Assembly (NCBI GenBank): GCA_903825355.1
Contig: CAIKAH010000010.1
Coordinates: 1-51,641 of the forward strand
Origin: an uncultured bacterium
Lineage (GTDB): Bacteria > Babelota > Babeliae > Babelales > RVW-14
Direction: 5' to 3'
DNA: 51,641 nt
The notes beneath the pieces are model-generated. The model worked only from the letters and a program-made list of their open reading frames with translations. It was not told the DNA's origin and ran no database searches. Shown here one piece after another: positions 43,730 through 51,641 of this stretch (position 1 is its first letter; every line of letters starts with the position of its first letter). Both the position numbers and the translations under genes were made by a program.

Positions 43730-45730
43730 TTAAATCATTGCCAAGAGCAACGATAAAATAGACATCAACTTGATCAAGATGTTCAAGGATGGGCCAGAAG
43801 TATCTTTGAATGGGTCACCAACGGTGTCGCCAACCACTGCTGCTTTGTGCGCATCAGAGCCTTTTTTGCAGCCTTCAAGGTGGCCAGCTTCGATGTACTT
43901 TTTCGCATTGTCCCAAGCACCGCCAGTATTTGCCATGCTCAGTGCAAGGAGTGAACCAGTCAAGGTTGCGCCAGCTAAGAAACCACCAAGAGCCATGTTG
44001 CCATTAACCATATCGTTCCAGCCAAAAGCGAACTTAATGAGTACTGGCGTTGCGATAGTGATAATACCAGGAAGCATCATTTCTTTGAGCGCAGCTCTTG
44101 TGCTGATACTGATACAGCGTTCATAGTCAGGTTCAGCGCTGCCGGCAAGCAAGCCAGGAATTTCTTGGAATTGACGACGGACTTCCATCACCATTTTCCA
44201 TGCAGCACGACCAACTGAGCGCATAGTGAATGCTGAAAGCAAGAACGGCAAGCAGCCACCAACAAAGAATCCGCTGATAACCAATGGGTCAATCAAGCTA
44301 AGGTGAGGAATGTGTGCTTCTTGGCAGTAGGCAACAAATAGAGCTAGTGATGCAAATACTGCTGATCCAATAGCAAAGCCTTTGCCAAGTGCTGCTGTGG
44401 TGTTACCAAGAGCATCAAGCTTATCGGTAATTTTACGAACCTCAGGGCCAAAGCCGGACATTTCTGAAATGCCGCCTGCGTTGTCAGCAATAGGGCCATA
44501 AGCGTCAACTGACATGGTAATGCCAACAGTAGCAAGCATAGAAACCGCTGCCAGTGCAACGCCATACACGCCACCAAAATATTCGTACGCAAAAAATACG
44601 CTGATTGCGATCGAGCAGATAGGTACCACAACTGATTCATAGCCAATTGAAAGGCCATAAATCAAGTTGGTTCCAGCGCCAGTGCGTGAGGCTTCAGCAA
44701 GGCGGTGAATCGGTGTTCCACTGGTGTAATAGTCAGTAACTAAGCCAATAACAACGCCAGAAATAGCGCCAAGAGCAATAGAACCAAAAAGGCTCATATC
44801 AAGGCTGGCTGCATGTAGGTACCAGTAAGCTCCGCCAATGAACGCAGCAATAGCGACATAGGTTGATTTTTGTAGCAGGGTGGTAACTTGTCCGCGCATA
44901 ACAAAGGCAGCAAGAAAGCCAACAATAGATGAAACAAGACCAATTGCGCAAAGCATAATTGGCAGGGTAATGTAAGAAAGTTCTCCAGGGAATTGGTTTA
45001 CCGCAAGTGCCATAGCACCAACTACAGAACCAACATATGATTCAAAAATATCAGCGCCCATGCCTGCTGTATCACCAACGCAGTCGCCAACGTTATCAGC
45101 AATAACTGCTGGGTTGCGAGGGTCATCTTCAGGTATATCCATTTCAACTTTACCAACAAGGTCTGCGCCAACGTCTGCAGCCTTCGTGTAAATGCCGCCA
45201 CCAACACGGGCAAAGAGGGCAATAGAGCTGGCACCAAAGGCGTAGCAGGTCATGATTTTAATCAAGGAAATATCATTCGCAAAGAGGTAGAACAATGCGC
45301 CAAGACCCATAAGTCCTAAGCTTGCTACCACAAAACCCATAACAGAGCCGCCGGTAAGTGCGGTTAAGAATGCAGCGCGTTCACCACGTTCTTTTGCATC
45401 AATAGTTGTTGCTTCATTAGCACGAGTTGCCGCGCGCATACCAATATAACCTGCAAGCATGGAGGAAAGTGCGCCAATAGCATAAGCAGTTGCGCATACA
45501 CCATTGAAGGTAAAGCTAAGCACCAAGCATGCAATTAAAATAACAACAGCCAAAATGCTGTACTCTTGACGCAAGAAAGCCATAGCCCCTTGGCGGATAA
45601 GGTTTGCGATGTGCGCTGAGCGCTTATCGCTATTTTTGCGTTTTGCTATGCCGCAGTAGCCAAACAACGTAACGGCAAGTCCTGCTAGTGAAATGCCACC
45701 ATAAATGGCAAGGTGATGCAGTGCATTCAT
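43730..45730 (-). CDS. hppA: Membrane-bound ion-pumping pyrophosphatase
   Basis: Couples hydrolysis of inorganic pyrophosphate to pumping H+ or Na+ across the inner membrane. Signature [20 protein letters not shown] and the substrate loop [20 protein letters not shown] are intact, with a second acidic cluster [15 protein letters not shown] near the end. [10 protein letters not shown] has Ala at the position that in the family marks the K+-dependent class; H+ versus Na+ cannot be told here. 666 aa with about 16 membrane segments. AAGAGG precedes the ATG. Single gene with its own terminator. Confidence 0.95.
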   Translation of the reverse strand: MNALHHLAIYGGISLAGLAVTLFGYCGIAKRKNSDKRSAHIANLIRQGAMAFLRQEYSILAVVILIACLVLSFTFNGVCATAYAIGALSSMLAGYIGMRAATRANEATTIDAKERGERAAFLTALTGGSVMGFVVASLGLMGLGALFYLFANDISLIKIMTCYAFGASSIALFARVGGGIYTKAADVGADLVGKVEMDIPEDDPRNPAVIADNVGDCVGDTAGMGADIFESYVGSVVGAMALAVNQFPGELSYITLPIMLCAIGLVSSIVGFLAAFVMRGQVTTLLQKSTYVAIAAFIGGAYWYLHAASLDMSLFGSIALGAISGVVIGLVTDYYTSGTPIHRLAEASRTGAGTNLIYGLSIGYESVVVPICSIAISVFFAYEYFGGVYGVALAAVSMLATVGITMSVDAYGPIADNAGGISEMSGFGPEVRKITDKLDALGNTTAALGKGFAIGSAVFASLALFVAYCQEAHIPHLSLIDPLVISGFFVGGCLPFLLSAFTMRSVGRAAWKMVMEVRRQFQEIPGLLAGSAEPDYERCISISTRAALKEMMLPGIITIATPVLIKFAFGWNDMVNGNMALGGFLAGATLTGSLLALSMANTGGAWDNAKKYIEAGHLEGCKKGSDAHKAAVVGDTVGDPFKDTSGPSLNILIKLMSILSLLLAMI

Positions 45731-46216
45731 AAATAAAACCTCTTAATCAGTTGAAATAGAACGACTTATTATTATAGTTTTGCCGCGTTGTAGCTTGCAC
45801 AGAGCTAAACGGGCCATTACCTTCTTCAGGCTACAAGTCTAAATCTCCTGATCAATTTGTCAAAAAAATGAGGGGATACAGCTAATTTTAGCTAAAAAAT
45901 CATGGTTCAAAAGAGTGTTTTTATTATTATTTTTCCCCTGGTGTTGTTTGGTGGGGTGAAAATATAAATTATGTTCACTCATGGCCAGATAGTGCTAGTT
46001 GCAGGTAGTTTTTCACAGGAAGGGAATGTATAGATATCGAGTTCTAGCCAATATTTTATGAAAGGGTACGTCGTGAAAAAAACTGCTTTATCTGTTGGCA
46101 TTACCAGTGGCGTTGCATTTTAATTAATTTAGCTAAAAGGACTTCTGTTTTTTGAATGCCGGGTAGGATTTTGGCGTTATCAGGTCTTTGCCCGGCAAAT
46201 CAAAAGTGTTTAACGA
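45731..46216. other. Intergenic region with a gene remnant and an inverted repeat
   Basis: No full gene in 486 bp. A 16-codon frame at 46073-46123 (plus strand, GTG start) reads MKKTALSVGITSGVAF and stops: it looks like the severed N-terminus of a signal peptide. An inverted repeat with arms tgccggg (46157-46163) and cccggca (46191-46197), extended by tttga/tcaaa with small bulges, lies just before the next gene's stop. Confidence 0.5.
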
Positions 46217-46537
46217 TTACTCTAGGCCGCATCCATAAAGCACCCCGATTACTAACGCAACTACGTCAGTGGCAATACAGCAGCCAACGCAGATGATTTT
46301 GCCTAATTCTTCACATGCACTTTTATTGCAGCATTCTTTCCTGCAGTAAGCTAAGCAGCTTCTTGGTGTGTCTGTCGCTAGGTTATCATTGTGAGCAGGG
46401 AGAAGATTTCTTCTAACATCTTCATGTGCTTCTAATGTTTCGATGCTCTCAGAGTCCTCTGAGGGGGGAGGTGTTGCACTATTGAGTTGTGTTGTGGTAA
46501 CGATAAAGAGCAACAAGTATAAATAATGCATGCGCAT
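46217..46537 (-). CDS. Cysteine-rich secreted protein
   Basis: 106 aa. Signal peptide MRMHYLYLLLFIVTTTQLNS, AGAGG upstream. Acidic spacer, then nine cysteines (SCLAYCRKECCNKSAC, IICVGCC) running into a hydrophobic tail (ATDVVALVIGVLYGCG) that could span a membrane. Same layout as the 8-11.7 kb cluster. Function unknown. Confidence 0.68.
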   Translation of the reverse strand: MRMHYLYLLLFIVTTTQLNSATPPPSEDSESIETLEAHEDVRRNLLPAHNDNLATDTPRSCLAYCRKECCNKSACEELGKIICVGCCIATDVVALVIGVLYGCGLE

Positions 46538-46614
46538 ATAGCCTCTTTTTTCCTAATAAGTGTTTTTTTGAGTATAAAAATAGCAAAAAAAGATAAATAT
46601 TTTTTGGCTGAGTT

Positions 46615-46941
46615 TTAGCAGTAAAATGTTTGTATTAAGCACCATAGCGCTTTGCTTGTCCCCACCATGACAGCATAGCATCCACATGCTGCGCAGTAGT
46701 GGCAGCAATCTACCATGGTGCAATAGTCACTATCTTCTTCATGCGCTTGCTCGATGTGTATTGGTCGTCGATTATGAGAAGTAAGTAGTGCAGAACCTTC
46801 TTCTTTTTCTTCTTCTTCTTCTTCTTCTTTTGCTTCTGGAATTGATGCTAGATGCAGATGTACAGGCAGATGTACTTGCTGGGTGGTTGGCATCGCTCGA
46901 GAAGTACAGCAGAGCAATAAAAAAACATACATGCAATTCAT
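46615..46941 (-). CDS. Cysteine-rich secreted protein with poly-Glu tract
   Basis: 108 aa. AAGGAG precedes the ATG; signal peptide MNCMYVFLLLCCTSRA. A run of glutamates (KEEEEEEEKEE) is encoded by a GAA/GAG microsatellite. The tail holds most of the 11 cysteines (DCCHYCAACGCY) with a hydrophobic stretch. Neighbour and probable relative of 46217-46537. Confidence 0.66.
   Translation of the reverse strand: MNCMYVFLLLCCTSRAMPTTQQVHLPVHLHLASIPEAKEEEEEEEKEEGSALLTSHNRRPIHIEQAHEEDSDYCTMVDCCHYCAACGCYAVMVGTSKALWCLIQTFYC
46799..46830. repeat. TTC/GAA trinucleotide microsatellite
   Basis: An almost pure run of ttc triplets, GAA on the coding strand. Slippage here would change the length of the poly-Glu tract without breaking the frame. 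Confidence 0.85.
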
Positions 46942-46977
46942 TCCGTCTCCTTCTCAAAAAAACTAGCTATAATCAAT

Positions 46978-47030
46978 TCACCCTGAGTTTGTCGAACGGG
47001 TTAAGTCCGCCAGACGAGAAAGAACGCAAT
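46978..47030. repeat. Degenerate palindromic repeat unit
   Basis: Contains ttcaccctgagtttgtcgaa and a partly symmetric right half. The family core is recognisable; the ends are not conserved. Confidence 0.45.
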
Positions 47031-47037
47031 GGTCATA

Positions 47038-47090
47038 AGTAATGGCTTCCTGCGATAACTGCAATCCATTACTGGCGTTGATTTTTTTTA
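47038..47090 (+). terminator. Hairpin plus T run upstream of the transposase
   Basis: Arms agtaatgg (47038-47045) and ccattact (47066-47073), a 20-nt loop, then an eight-T run at 47082-47089. It would stop transcription entering the element from outside. Confidence 0.4.
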
Positions 47091-47095
47091 AAAAA

Positions 47096-47144
47096 TGTAC
47101 TCTCCCGGATTGAAACTATCAGGTAATCAAAAAAGGAGAGTACA
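47096..47144 (+). promoter_or_regulatory. Hairpin that would sequester the transposase ribosome site
   Basis: Perfect 10-bp inverted repeat tgtactctcc / ggagagtaca with the Shine-Dalgarno GGAG in the right arm, directly before the ATG. Transcripts that read in from outside would fold and block translation, a known way insertion elements limit accidental expression. Confidence 0.6.
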
Positions 47145-47643
47145 ATGCTTGATGTAAGCACTTGGTTAAACTATCCACTAATCGTAATGTTGTCTATTGG
47201 GAAGAAAAGTTTTGAAAAATTAGGTCGTCATGTGGGGCAAGATGGCTATGCTTTTTCAAAATGTTTGCAACCAAAGGAAACAAACTATCAATTGTTGCAA
47301 AACATGACTGTATCAATGTTTGCAAAGGCAATCAAACTTGTCCTTGTTCTCGATGAAACTATCATTAAGAAAATGTTTTCCACCTACATGCAAGGTTCAG
47401 GTTGCCATTTTGATAGTAAAATTGGGCATAGAATTATTGCATACAAATTAATAGTTGCAGTAATAACCGATGCGCATTATGTCATGCCGATTTTTGCCGA
47501 GTATTTGTTTGCCCCAGAGCTAATCGAACAAATGGAACAAAAACCTTTGAGCAAAGAAGAGGTCTATTTGTTTTCTTTTAGTCATTGTCACAGTTGATGC
47601 ATTAGTTAATATATCGTCACTGCTCTGCCTGTTATGCCAATAG
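47145..47643 (+). pseudogene. Broken DDE transposase
   Basis: 150 intact codons, then a stop at 47595-47597. The segment LVLDETIIKKMFSTYMQGSG ... HRIIAYKLIVAVITDAHYVM resembles the first catalytic Asp region of DDE transposases. One frame over, near 47584, coding continues as IVTVDALVNISSLL up to a stop at 47641, a likely second Asp region. So the gene has a frameshift and is truncated soon afterwards; the third catalytic residue is missing. Exact IS family not decidable by eye. Confidence 0.6.
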
Positions 47644-47721
47644 AGACTTTGATGTCGTTAGTAGCGTAACTCCTGCCAACAATTGTTGAAAAGGTACATA
47701 AATTTTTTGATAACAAACAGC

Positions 47722-48042
47722 TTACTCAGGCAGCACCTTGCTAATCTGTTTCAAGAACACAGCATTCAATGCGGTCGGCGTGTTGGTAAGTCGATCACAG
47801 AGATATTTGACGAACAGCTCAGCAAAAAACGGTTTCATTTCTTTCCCGCTGTGTTCTGCAATGATTGGCACTAGCTTTCGGTAGTCTGCTTCGCGAATGA
47901 TTTCGCGTAACTCAAAAATGAGCTCCTGTTTCATTTGTTCGTCTTCAGTTGATTGAAAAGCATAAATGACGGCATCGATGTCATCGATACGCTGTGTTTT
48001 GTTGAAATAGTTAGTGAGGAAGTAGGTGAAAATGATAGTCAT
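47722..48042 (-). CDS. Hypothetical protein, RLTNTPT family
   Basis: 106 aa, AAAGG before the ATG, no signal peptide. Pattern shared with 48065 and 49582: hydrophobic N-terminus (MTIIFTYFLTNYFN), acidic DDID, a helix ending in ELREII, then MKPFFAELFVKYLCDRLTNT. Last gene of the leftward cluster. No known family recognised. Confidence 0.65.
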   Translation of the reverse strand: MTIIFTYFLTNYFNKTQRIDDIDAVIYAFQSTEDEQMKQELIFELREIIREADYRKLVPIIAEHSGKEMKPFFAELFVKYLCDRLTNTPTALNAVFLKQISKVLPE

Positions 48043-48064
48043 TAAAAAGCCTTTATCTTCGAAG

Positions 48065-48361
48065 TTAGTGTATTCGTTGTAAAATCCATGGCGTCATTTC
48101 AGTAGGCGTGTTGGTGAGGCGATTGTATAAAAATTTTACAAACAGCTCTGCTTTATGGGGTCTCATATCGCCCCCACATTGTTCTTTAATTGCAAGTGTT
48201 AGCTTGTCATAATTTCCCTCAAGTATAATTACTTGGCATTCCTTAATGAATTCTTTGATTATGCTTGCGTGATGTAATTGAAACCCATTAATTCTATCGT
48301 CTAGGCTGTTGTAATCGTAAAATGTTGTTAAAAATAATACTAAACAATCTATGTTTATCAT
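48065..48361 (-). CDS. Hypothetical protein, RLTNTPT family
   Basis: 98 aa, AAAGGAG before the ATG. N-terminus MINIDCLVLFLTTFYDYNSL is nearly the same as in 49582-49878. C-terminal AELFVKFLYNRLTNTPTEM is the family hallmark. About 35 nt around that motif are identical in DNA to 49613-49650, showing a recent duplication. Role unknown. Confidence 0.68.
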   Translation of the reverse strand: MINIDCLVLFLTTFYDYNSLDDRINGFQLHHASIIKEFIKECQVIILEGNYDKLTLAIKEQCGGDMRPHKAELFVKFLYNRLTNTPTEMTPWILQRIH

Positions 48362-48379
48362 CCAAAGCTCCTTTAGGTA

Positions 48380-48597
48380 TTAATCAATGATGGGAAAGGC
48401 GGTATTTATTCTGAATCCTAGAGGGCGTGTAGGATCCGGTATTAGAATCACTCGAGATGTAGTTAAATCATTTATAATAGTAGTTGATTTTTCTGCAACT
48501 CCAATGATTGAAAAGTTTCAATGACGGTGTCGATGTCTTCGATACGTTGTGTTTTATTGAAATAATCAGTGAGGAAGTAGGTAAGAATGATAGTCAT
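48380..48597 (-). pseudogene. Chimeric remnant of two cluster families
   Basis: From an ATG at 48597 the frame reads MTIILTYFLTDYFNKTQRIE, nearly the N-terminus of the protein at 47722, and stops at 48472. A second, overlapping frame then reads IIGVAEKSTTIINDLTTSRV and LGFRINTAFPIID to a stop at 48380, matching the C-terminus of the protein at 49900 (GVAEKSKTVVHELTTSRV). The junction near 48510 joins pieces of two different families, so this is recombination debris. Confidence 0.65.
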
Positions 48598-48605
48598 TAG
48601 AAAGC

Positions 48606-49247
48606 TCAATGCTGTGGTGGGGGTTGAAATGCGCTATGCTCAACGGCTGCTGTCAAAGGTGCAGATGGTGTTTGGTGCCCAAGCAAGACGGTTTCAATGA
48701 TGCGCTGAATGCTACTCAGATCGAAAGTTTCTAAGACAATGAGATTATGTGCCGAAAACACCTTGTTACAAACGACATATTGTTTTAGCCAAGCAGTTGT
48801 TATAACATTTACAATAATTTTTTCTTCTTTGGTGGTATTCAAGGGATCAATCAAGGCAATGTTAACAAATTCATTGCAGTCGAGCGGGTGTTCAGGGAAT
48901 GACGTTTTTCCAAGCATACTGATTTGTGATATCTGAAGTCCGTGATATTTGTGCTGCAGAGTTTTTGGCATAGATGTTCCGGGAAGTGTATGATGGGTAG
49001 GTGTCATGAATGCATGGAGCAATTTAAGAGCGCCTTGCTCATCGGGTTGTTTGTTGCACTTGCTGATTAATGAGTGAATGAGTCGTTGAATAGGTCTTTT
49101 CTTAAGGTGTTGTATGAATATAATGTGCTCAAAAAATAATTTGCTATCATCAAGGTATTCAAGGGTTTTGAGGTAAGTATCAAAATGGTACAAAGGAGCT
49201 TGAAATTTGACGCATTCGGATGGTATTACGCCGTCTAGGTATGCCAT
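48606..49247 (-). CDS. Hypothetical protein, paralogue of 50292-50978
   Basis: 213 aa, GGAG before the ATG, no signal peptide. Shares with 50292-50978 an N-terminal helical region, and the segment VNIALIDPLN ... VNVITTAWLKQYVVCNKVFS ... LIVLETFD aligns with AILIDPSS ... RVITVGWLEKEIEKNQYFM ... IFLRFFD. Pro-rich tail (HSAFQPPPQH). Family not recognised. Confidence 0.65.
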   Translation of the reverse strand: MAYLDGVIPSECVKFQAPLYHFDTYLKTLEYLDDSKLFFEHIIFIQHLKKRPIQRLIHSLISKCNKQPDEQGALKLLHAFMTPTHHTLPGTSMPKTLQHKYHGLQISQISMLGKTSFPEHPLDCNEFVNIALIDPLNTTKEEKIIVNVITTAWLKQYVVCNKVFSAHNLIVLETFDLSSIQRIIETVLLGHQTPSAPLTAAVEHSAFQPPPQH

Positions 49248-49581
49248 GATAACTCCACGGTATCCGATTGCATTTGGATGCGTTTCTATTAGGCTCCAGT
49301 TGAATTTTTTAACGTGAAAATGAAAAGAATAAAAAGTACTACGTAGTTTCCAGCCGATCCATTTGAAAAAACGAAAAATAAGGCGCTATGCGTAATAACC
49401 AAGCAAGATTCGAACTCACACGTATAAAAAATATACGAGAAATACAGCACACCCTGCGAAAAATTCGATGTCTTTTTGCTCCACGATAACTTGTCTTTGA
49501 ATAGCTTTTTTATACTACATGGATGCAATGAAGCTAGCTATTTTTTAGTTGCTTGCCTAGCTGAAAGTGCAAATATGTTTG
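49248..49581. other. Intergenic region
   Basis: 334 bp without a convincing gene. It contains a perfect A/T hairpin cgtata/tatacg (49421-49437) beside a sequence resembling a tRNA T-arm (gcaag attcgaa ctcac at 49403-49419, minus sense). No pairing acceptor or D-arm was found, so at most a tRNA remnant. It separates the two copies of the duplicated gene cluster. Confidence 0.4.
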
Positions 49582-49878
49582 TTATCGTATCCTTCGTAAT
49601 ATTAATTGATTCATTTCAGTAGGCGTGTTGGTGAGGCGATTGTATAAAAACTTAATGAATAACTCAGCGGTATGCGGCTTCATCCGGGTACCTATCTGTT
49701 TATTCATGGTTGTTGCAAGCCATTCGTAATTACCACATTTTATTATGGAAGAACATTCTTTTAGCAATGCTTTTCCAGTTAAGCCATCTGTATACCCCGA
49801 AAATTTTTTAATCCATTCATCTAGGTCATCAAATGGCATACTGGTTAGAAAACTTACTAAGCAATCTATATTAATCAT
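49582..49878 (-). CDS. Hypothetical protein, RLTNTPT family
   Basis: 98 aa, AGGA before the ATG. N-terminus MINIDCLVSFLTSMPFDDLD, C-terminus MKPHTAELFIKFLYNRLTNT. Closest to 48065-48361 in protein and DNA. Lies directly downstream of the gene at 49900, as 48065 lies downstream of the remnant at 48380. Confidence 0.68.
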   Translation of the reverse strand: MINIDCLVSFLTSMPFDDLDEWIKKFSGYTDGLTGKALLKECSSIIKCGNYEWLATTMNKQIGTRMKPHTAELFIKFLYNRLTNTPTEMNQLILRRIR

Positions 49879-49899
49879 TTTTTAATTCCTATAATTACT

Positions 49900-50340
49900 T
49901 TAGATAGCTGGGAAGGCTGAGTCAACTCTGAATCCTAATACACTTAATGGATCACGTGCTATAGTTACACGCGATGTGGTTAATTCATGTACGACAGTTT
50001 TTGATTTTTCAGCTACTCCAAATCCTGTCGGAATATCATGTGTAAACTCAAAAGCCTTGTTTGGTCTTCTTGGGTCTACGGGGGATGTAATCCATGCTTC
50101 AATGGCATTGGCATTATTACGAATATTTTGAAGGACAGCTGTATTGGCAGTTTGCTTGTTAGTAAAAGATGTCGCTGCGCTTAGATGTTCATCGGTTGTT
50201 ATTATGCGCTTGATTAAGTCTTGTGGTGTCTTTCCTACATGGTCTCTAAGGGCATGCGCGCCCTTTGCTTCCATTTGATCAAGAAAGAAGGTCAAAATCC
50301 AGGATACATCCCAAAATATCTTGATCCAAGCATATGGCAT
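49900..50340 (-). CDS. Hypothetical protein, GVAEKS/LTTSRV family
   Basis: About 146 aa from the ATG at 50340; the frame is open to a TTG at 50424. It starts inside the upstream gene (49-nt overlap) and lacks a good ribosome site, suggesting coupling. N-terminus is hydrophobic and aromatic (AWIKIFWDVSWILTFFLDQM), weakly like the RLTNTPT family. C-terminus FGVAEKSKTVVHELTTSRV ... LGFRVDSAFPAI is matched by the remnant at 48380. Function unknown. Confidence 0.6.
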   Translation of the reverse strand: MPYAWIKIFWDVSWILTFFLDQMEAKGAHALRDHVGKTPQDLIKRIITTDEHLSAATSFTNKQTANTAVLQNIRNNANAIEAWITSPVDPRRPNKAFEFTHDIPTGFGVAEKSKTVVHELTTSRVTIARDPLSVLGFRVDSAFPAI

Positions 50341-50978
50341 ATAAGCTTTGAATCGAAAAAGCGTAAGAAAATTGCATCTTGAGCCATAAAATATTGGTTC
50401 TTTTCTATTTCTTTTTCTAGCCAACCAACCGTGATAACGCGGAATTGGTACGCTGATTCTTTCTTGCTGCTTGGATCAATTAATATAGCCTCAAGGGGTT
50501 CATTGCAACACTCAACGTCATTAGGGTAGTCATTGTCTGTGTTGAGTAGTCGTATGGTTTTTATTTTATATTGGGGGCAGTATCGTACTGTTCTAGTTTC
50601 GAATAATTCTTTATCTAAGATGTGATCAACGTCTTCAGTATCAGTTCTTAGTTTCATAAATGATTGAATATACCTAAATGCATCTACTCTGCTTTTCAAA
50701 TTACTTGCATGAGTGATAATTTCTTTTATTTTCTCTTCAATAAAAGCTTGATTGTATTTGGGTATGATCATTGTTTTTTCAATATACCAGCAGGCCTCAT
50801 TGGCATTATCTAGTCCCTTTTGATACCAATCTAAGGAAACAATTCTAAAGGTAAATTGGAGCGCTGTTATCTTACTAATGCCATTGATCCATATCGTTAT
50901 TTCTTGACTAAAGTGTACTTGGCCGTCTGTTGTATTAGTAAGTCTAATGTCTGAGATATCGTGCTTTAAACCAAGCAT
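50292..50978 (-). CDS. Hypothetical protein, paralogue of 48606-49247
   Basis: 228 aa, AAGGA before the ATG, no signal peptide. N-terminal part is beta-rich (VHFSQEITIWINGISKITAL); C-terminal part shares the AILIDPSS ... RVITVGWLEKEIEKNQ segment with 48606-49247. It is 8 nt downstream of the partial gene at the window edge. Family not recognised. Confidence 0.66.
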   Translation of the reverse strand: MLGLKHDISDIRLTNTTDGQVHFSQEITIWINGISKITALQFTFRIVSLDWYQKGLDNANEACWYIEKTMIIPKYNQAFIEEKIKEIITHASNLKSRVDAFRYIQSFMKLRTDTEDVDHILDKELFETRTVRYCPQYKIKTIRLLNTDNDYPNDVECCNEPLEAILIDPSSKKESAYQFRVITVGWLEKEIEKNQYFMAQDAIFLRFFDSKLICHMLGSRYFGMYPGF

Positions 50979-50986
50979 GTAAATCC

Positions 50987-51641
50987 TTATTTTTTTACAA
51001 TGAGATGGATGTTTTTTGTATTGATAGAAGATACCCCATTAGCCGTATTTACAGAAATAATCTCCTCAAAATTAGCCACTAGTTCACCAGCGTGGCGGGT
51101 TGTATCTTTCGGATGCGGATATCGAAAGCTTCGCTTTCTAAAAATGTTACCGCCAATATTGACTTCTGGTGAAACTAGACAGGGAATATTACTGTCTCTG
51201 CTTATGGTTGTTAGCGTAGCTCCTTCGCCGACCCATGCCTTTCCAAGCATAATAGCCTGCAGCTCGTTTTTTGCCTGAAAAGAGAGCGTTGATCTGACAG
51301 TAGGAGCAGGAAATTCTTCCAAAGAACCCCCTGGTCTCAGTTTGAACATGGGCATTTCTTCGGGTTTTTCTATGCAAATTCGACGCACTCCCGCTAGCCA
51401 CTCGTCAAGGGTATCAAATTTTGTTTCTACTGCGAATTGAAGACATGCAGCGGTGTCTTCCAGTATAGGTAGAGCTGCTGTCTCTGTTGCCGCCGCAGCG
51501 CTCTTGCCTCTCCCGCTGCTAGTAGCAGCTCCCAAGCTTGCAGCTTCACTACTGCGCATGATAGCAAGTTGGCGTGCGGTTGGTAATTCGCCATGCAAGC
51601 TTGCAAGAGCAGCTTGTTGCTCAGGCGTTCTGAGTACCGTA
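50987..51641 (-). CDS. Hypothetical protein, partial (runs off the right edge)
   Basis: The frame stays open to the end of the window, so the true start lies beyond 51641. The visible N-terminal part is Ala/Ser-rich (SLGAATSSGRGKSAAAATE). Then CLQFAVETKFDTLDEWLAGV recalls the FDDLDEW of the RLTNTPT family, and the end (ELVANFEEIISVNTANG, NIHLIVKK) weakly resembles the 50292 paralogues. First visible gene of the leftward cluster. Confidence 0.6.
   Translation of the reverse strand, partial: TVLRTPEQQAALASLHGELPTARQLAIMRSSEAASLGAATSSGRGKSAAAATETAALPILEDTAACLQFAVETKFDTLDEWLAGVRRICIEKPEEMPMFKLRPGGSLEEFPAPTVRSTLSFQAKNELQAIMLGKAWVGEGATLTTISRDSNIPCLVSPEVNIGGNIFRKRSFRYPHPKDTTRHAGELVANFEEIISVNTANGVSSINTKNIHLIVKK

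Noticed and set aside
49399..49470. tRNA-like T-arm (minus strand) with a nearby long hairpin resembling a variable arm
   Set aside because: No acceptor stem, D-arm or anticodon arm can be paired; the T-stem needs two G-T pairs. At best a remnant.
49289..49528. 79-codon minus-strand frame
   Set aside because: Its composition is unlike its neighbours, it has no ribosome site or relatives in the cluster, and it covers the hairpin region.

Overview
The window looks like chromosome from an obligately host-associated Gram-negative bacterium, most likely of the Candidatus Dependentiae (TM6) lineage. This is inferred from gene content, not from a marker gene. LpxK and an Omp85/BamA protein imply an LPS-bearing outer membrane. 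There are many short secreted proteins, including cysteine-rich ones, ankyrin repeats and two IQ-motif proteins. The ribonucleotide reductase is of the chlamydial (class Ic) type, and a pyrophosphatase and a PEP synthase suggest a PPi/PEP-centred energy economy. Rickettsiales, Chlamydiae or Legionellales are less likely alternatives. The code appears standard (Trp = TGG), and alternative GTG/TTG starts with good ribosome sites are frequent.

Layout. 1-4.7 kb: nusA-infB-lpxK run together, lpxK overlapping infB and carrying a terminator-like palindrome in its first codons. 4.7-11.7 kb: secreted proteins of unknown function, a decayed secreted gene, a WecA/MraY-family transferase, five cysteine-rich secreted proteins and an HD-domain lipoprotein. 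11.7-14.9 kb: an operon of two secreted paralogous PLP enzymes followed by endonuclease IV. 15-19.3 kb: groES-groEL, a secreted ankyrin protein and a BrnQ-type transporter. 19.3-21.8 kb: two secreted IQ-motif proteins sharing a nearly identical leader and signal peptide. 22-26.6 kb: nrdA-nrdB behind a roughly 440-nt leader. 26.6-32.2 kb: a secreted ATP-grasp-like protein, bamA, acylphosphatase and a glycosyltransferase. 32.2-34.4 kb: the membrane sector of an ATP synthase (atpR-like, atpB, and a c subunit made of four fused hairpins). 34.6-40.6 kb: a secreted protein, ppsA, a glycosyltransferase, an ankyrin protein and a helical secreted protein. 40.8-45.7 kb: a NagZ-NamZ fusion and the membrane pyrophosphatase. 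46-51.6 kb: two more cysteine-rich proteins, a broken transposase and a duplicated cluster of unrecognised gene families running off the right edge.

A family of roughly 50-bp palindromic repeats with CCGCTC/GAGCGG ends is scattered through 27-47 kb. Some copies lie between genes; others lie inside open reading frames and are translated. The most unusual points are the four-hairpin c subunit with glutamates at residues 60, 140, 220 and 301, the GH3-DUF1343 fusion carrying palindromic elements in its linker, the secreted PLP enzyme pair, the host-directed IQ proteins with a shared 5' cassette, and the rearranging gene family at the right end.
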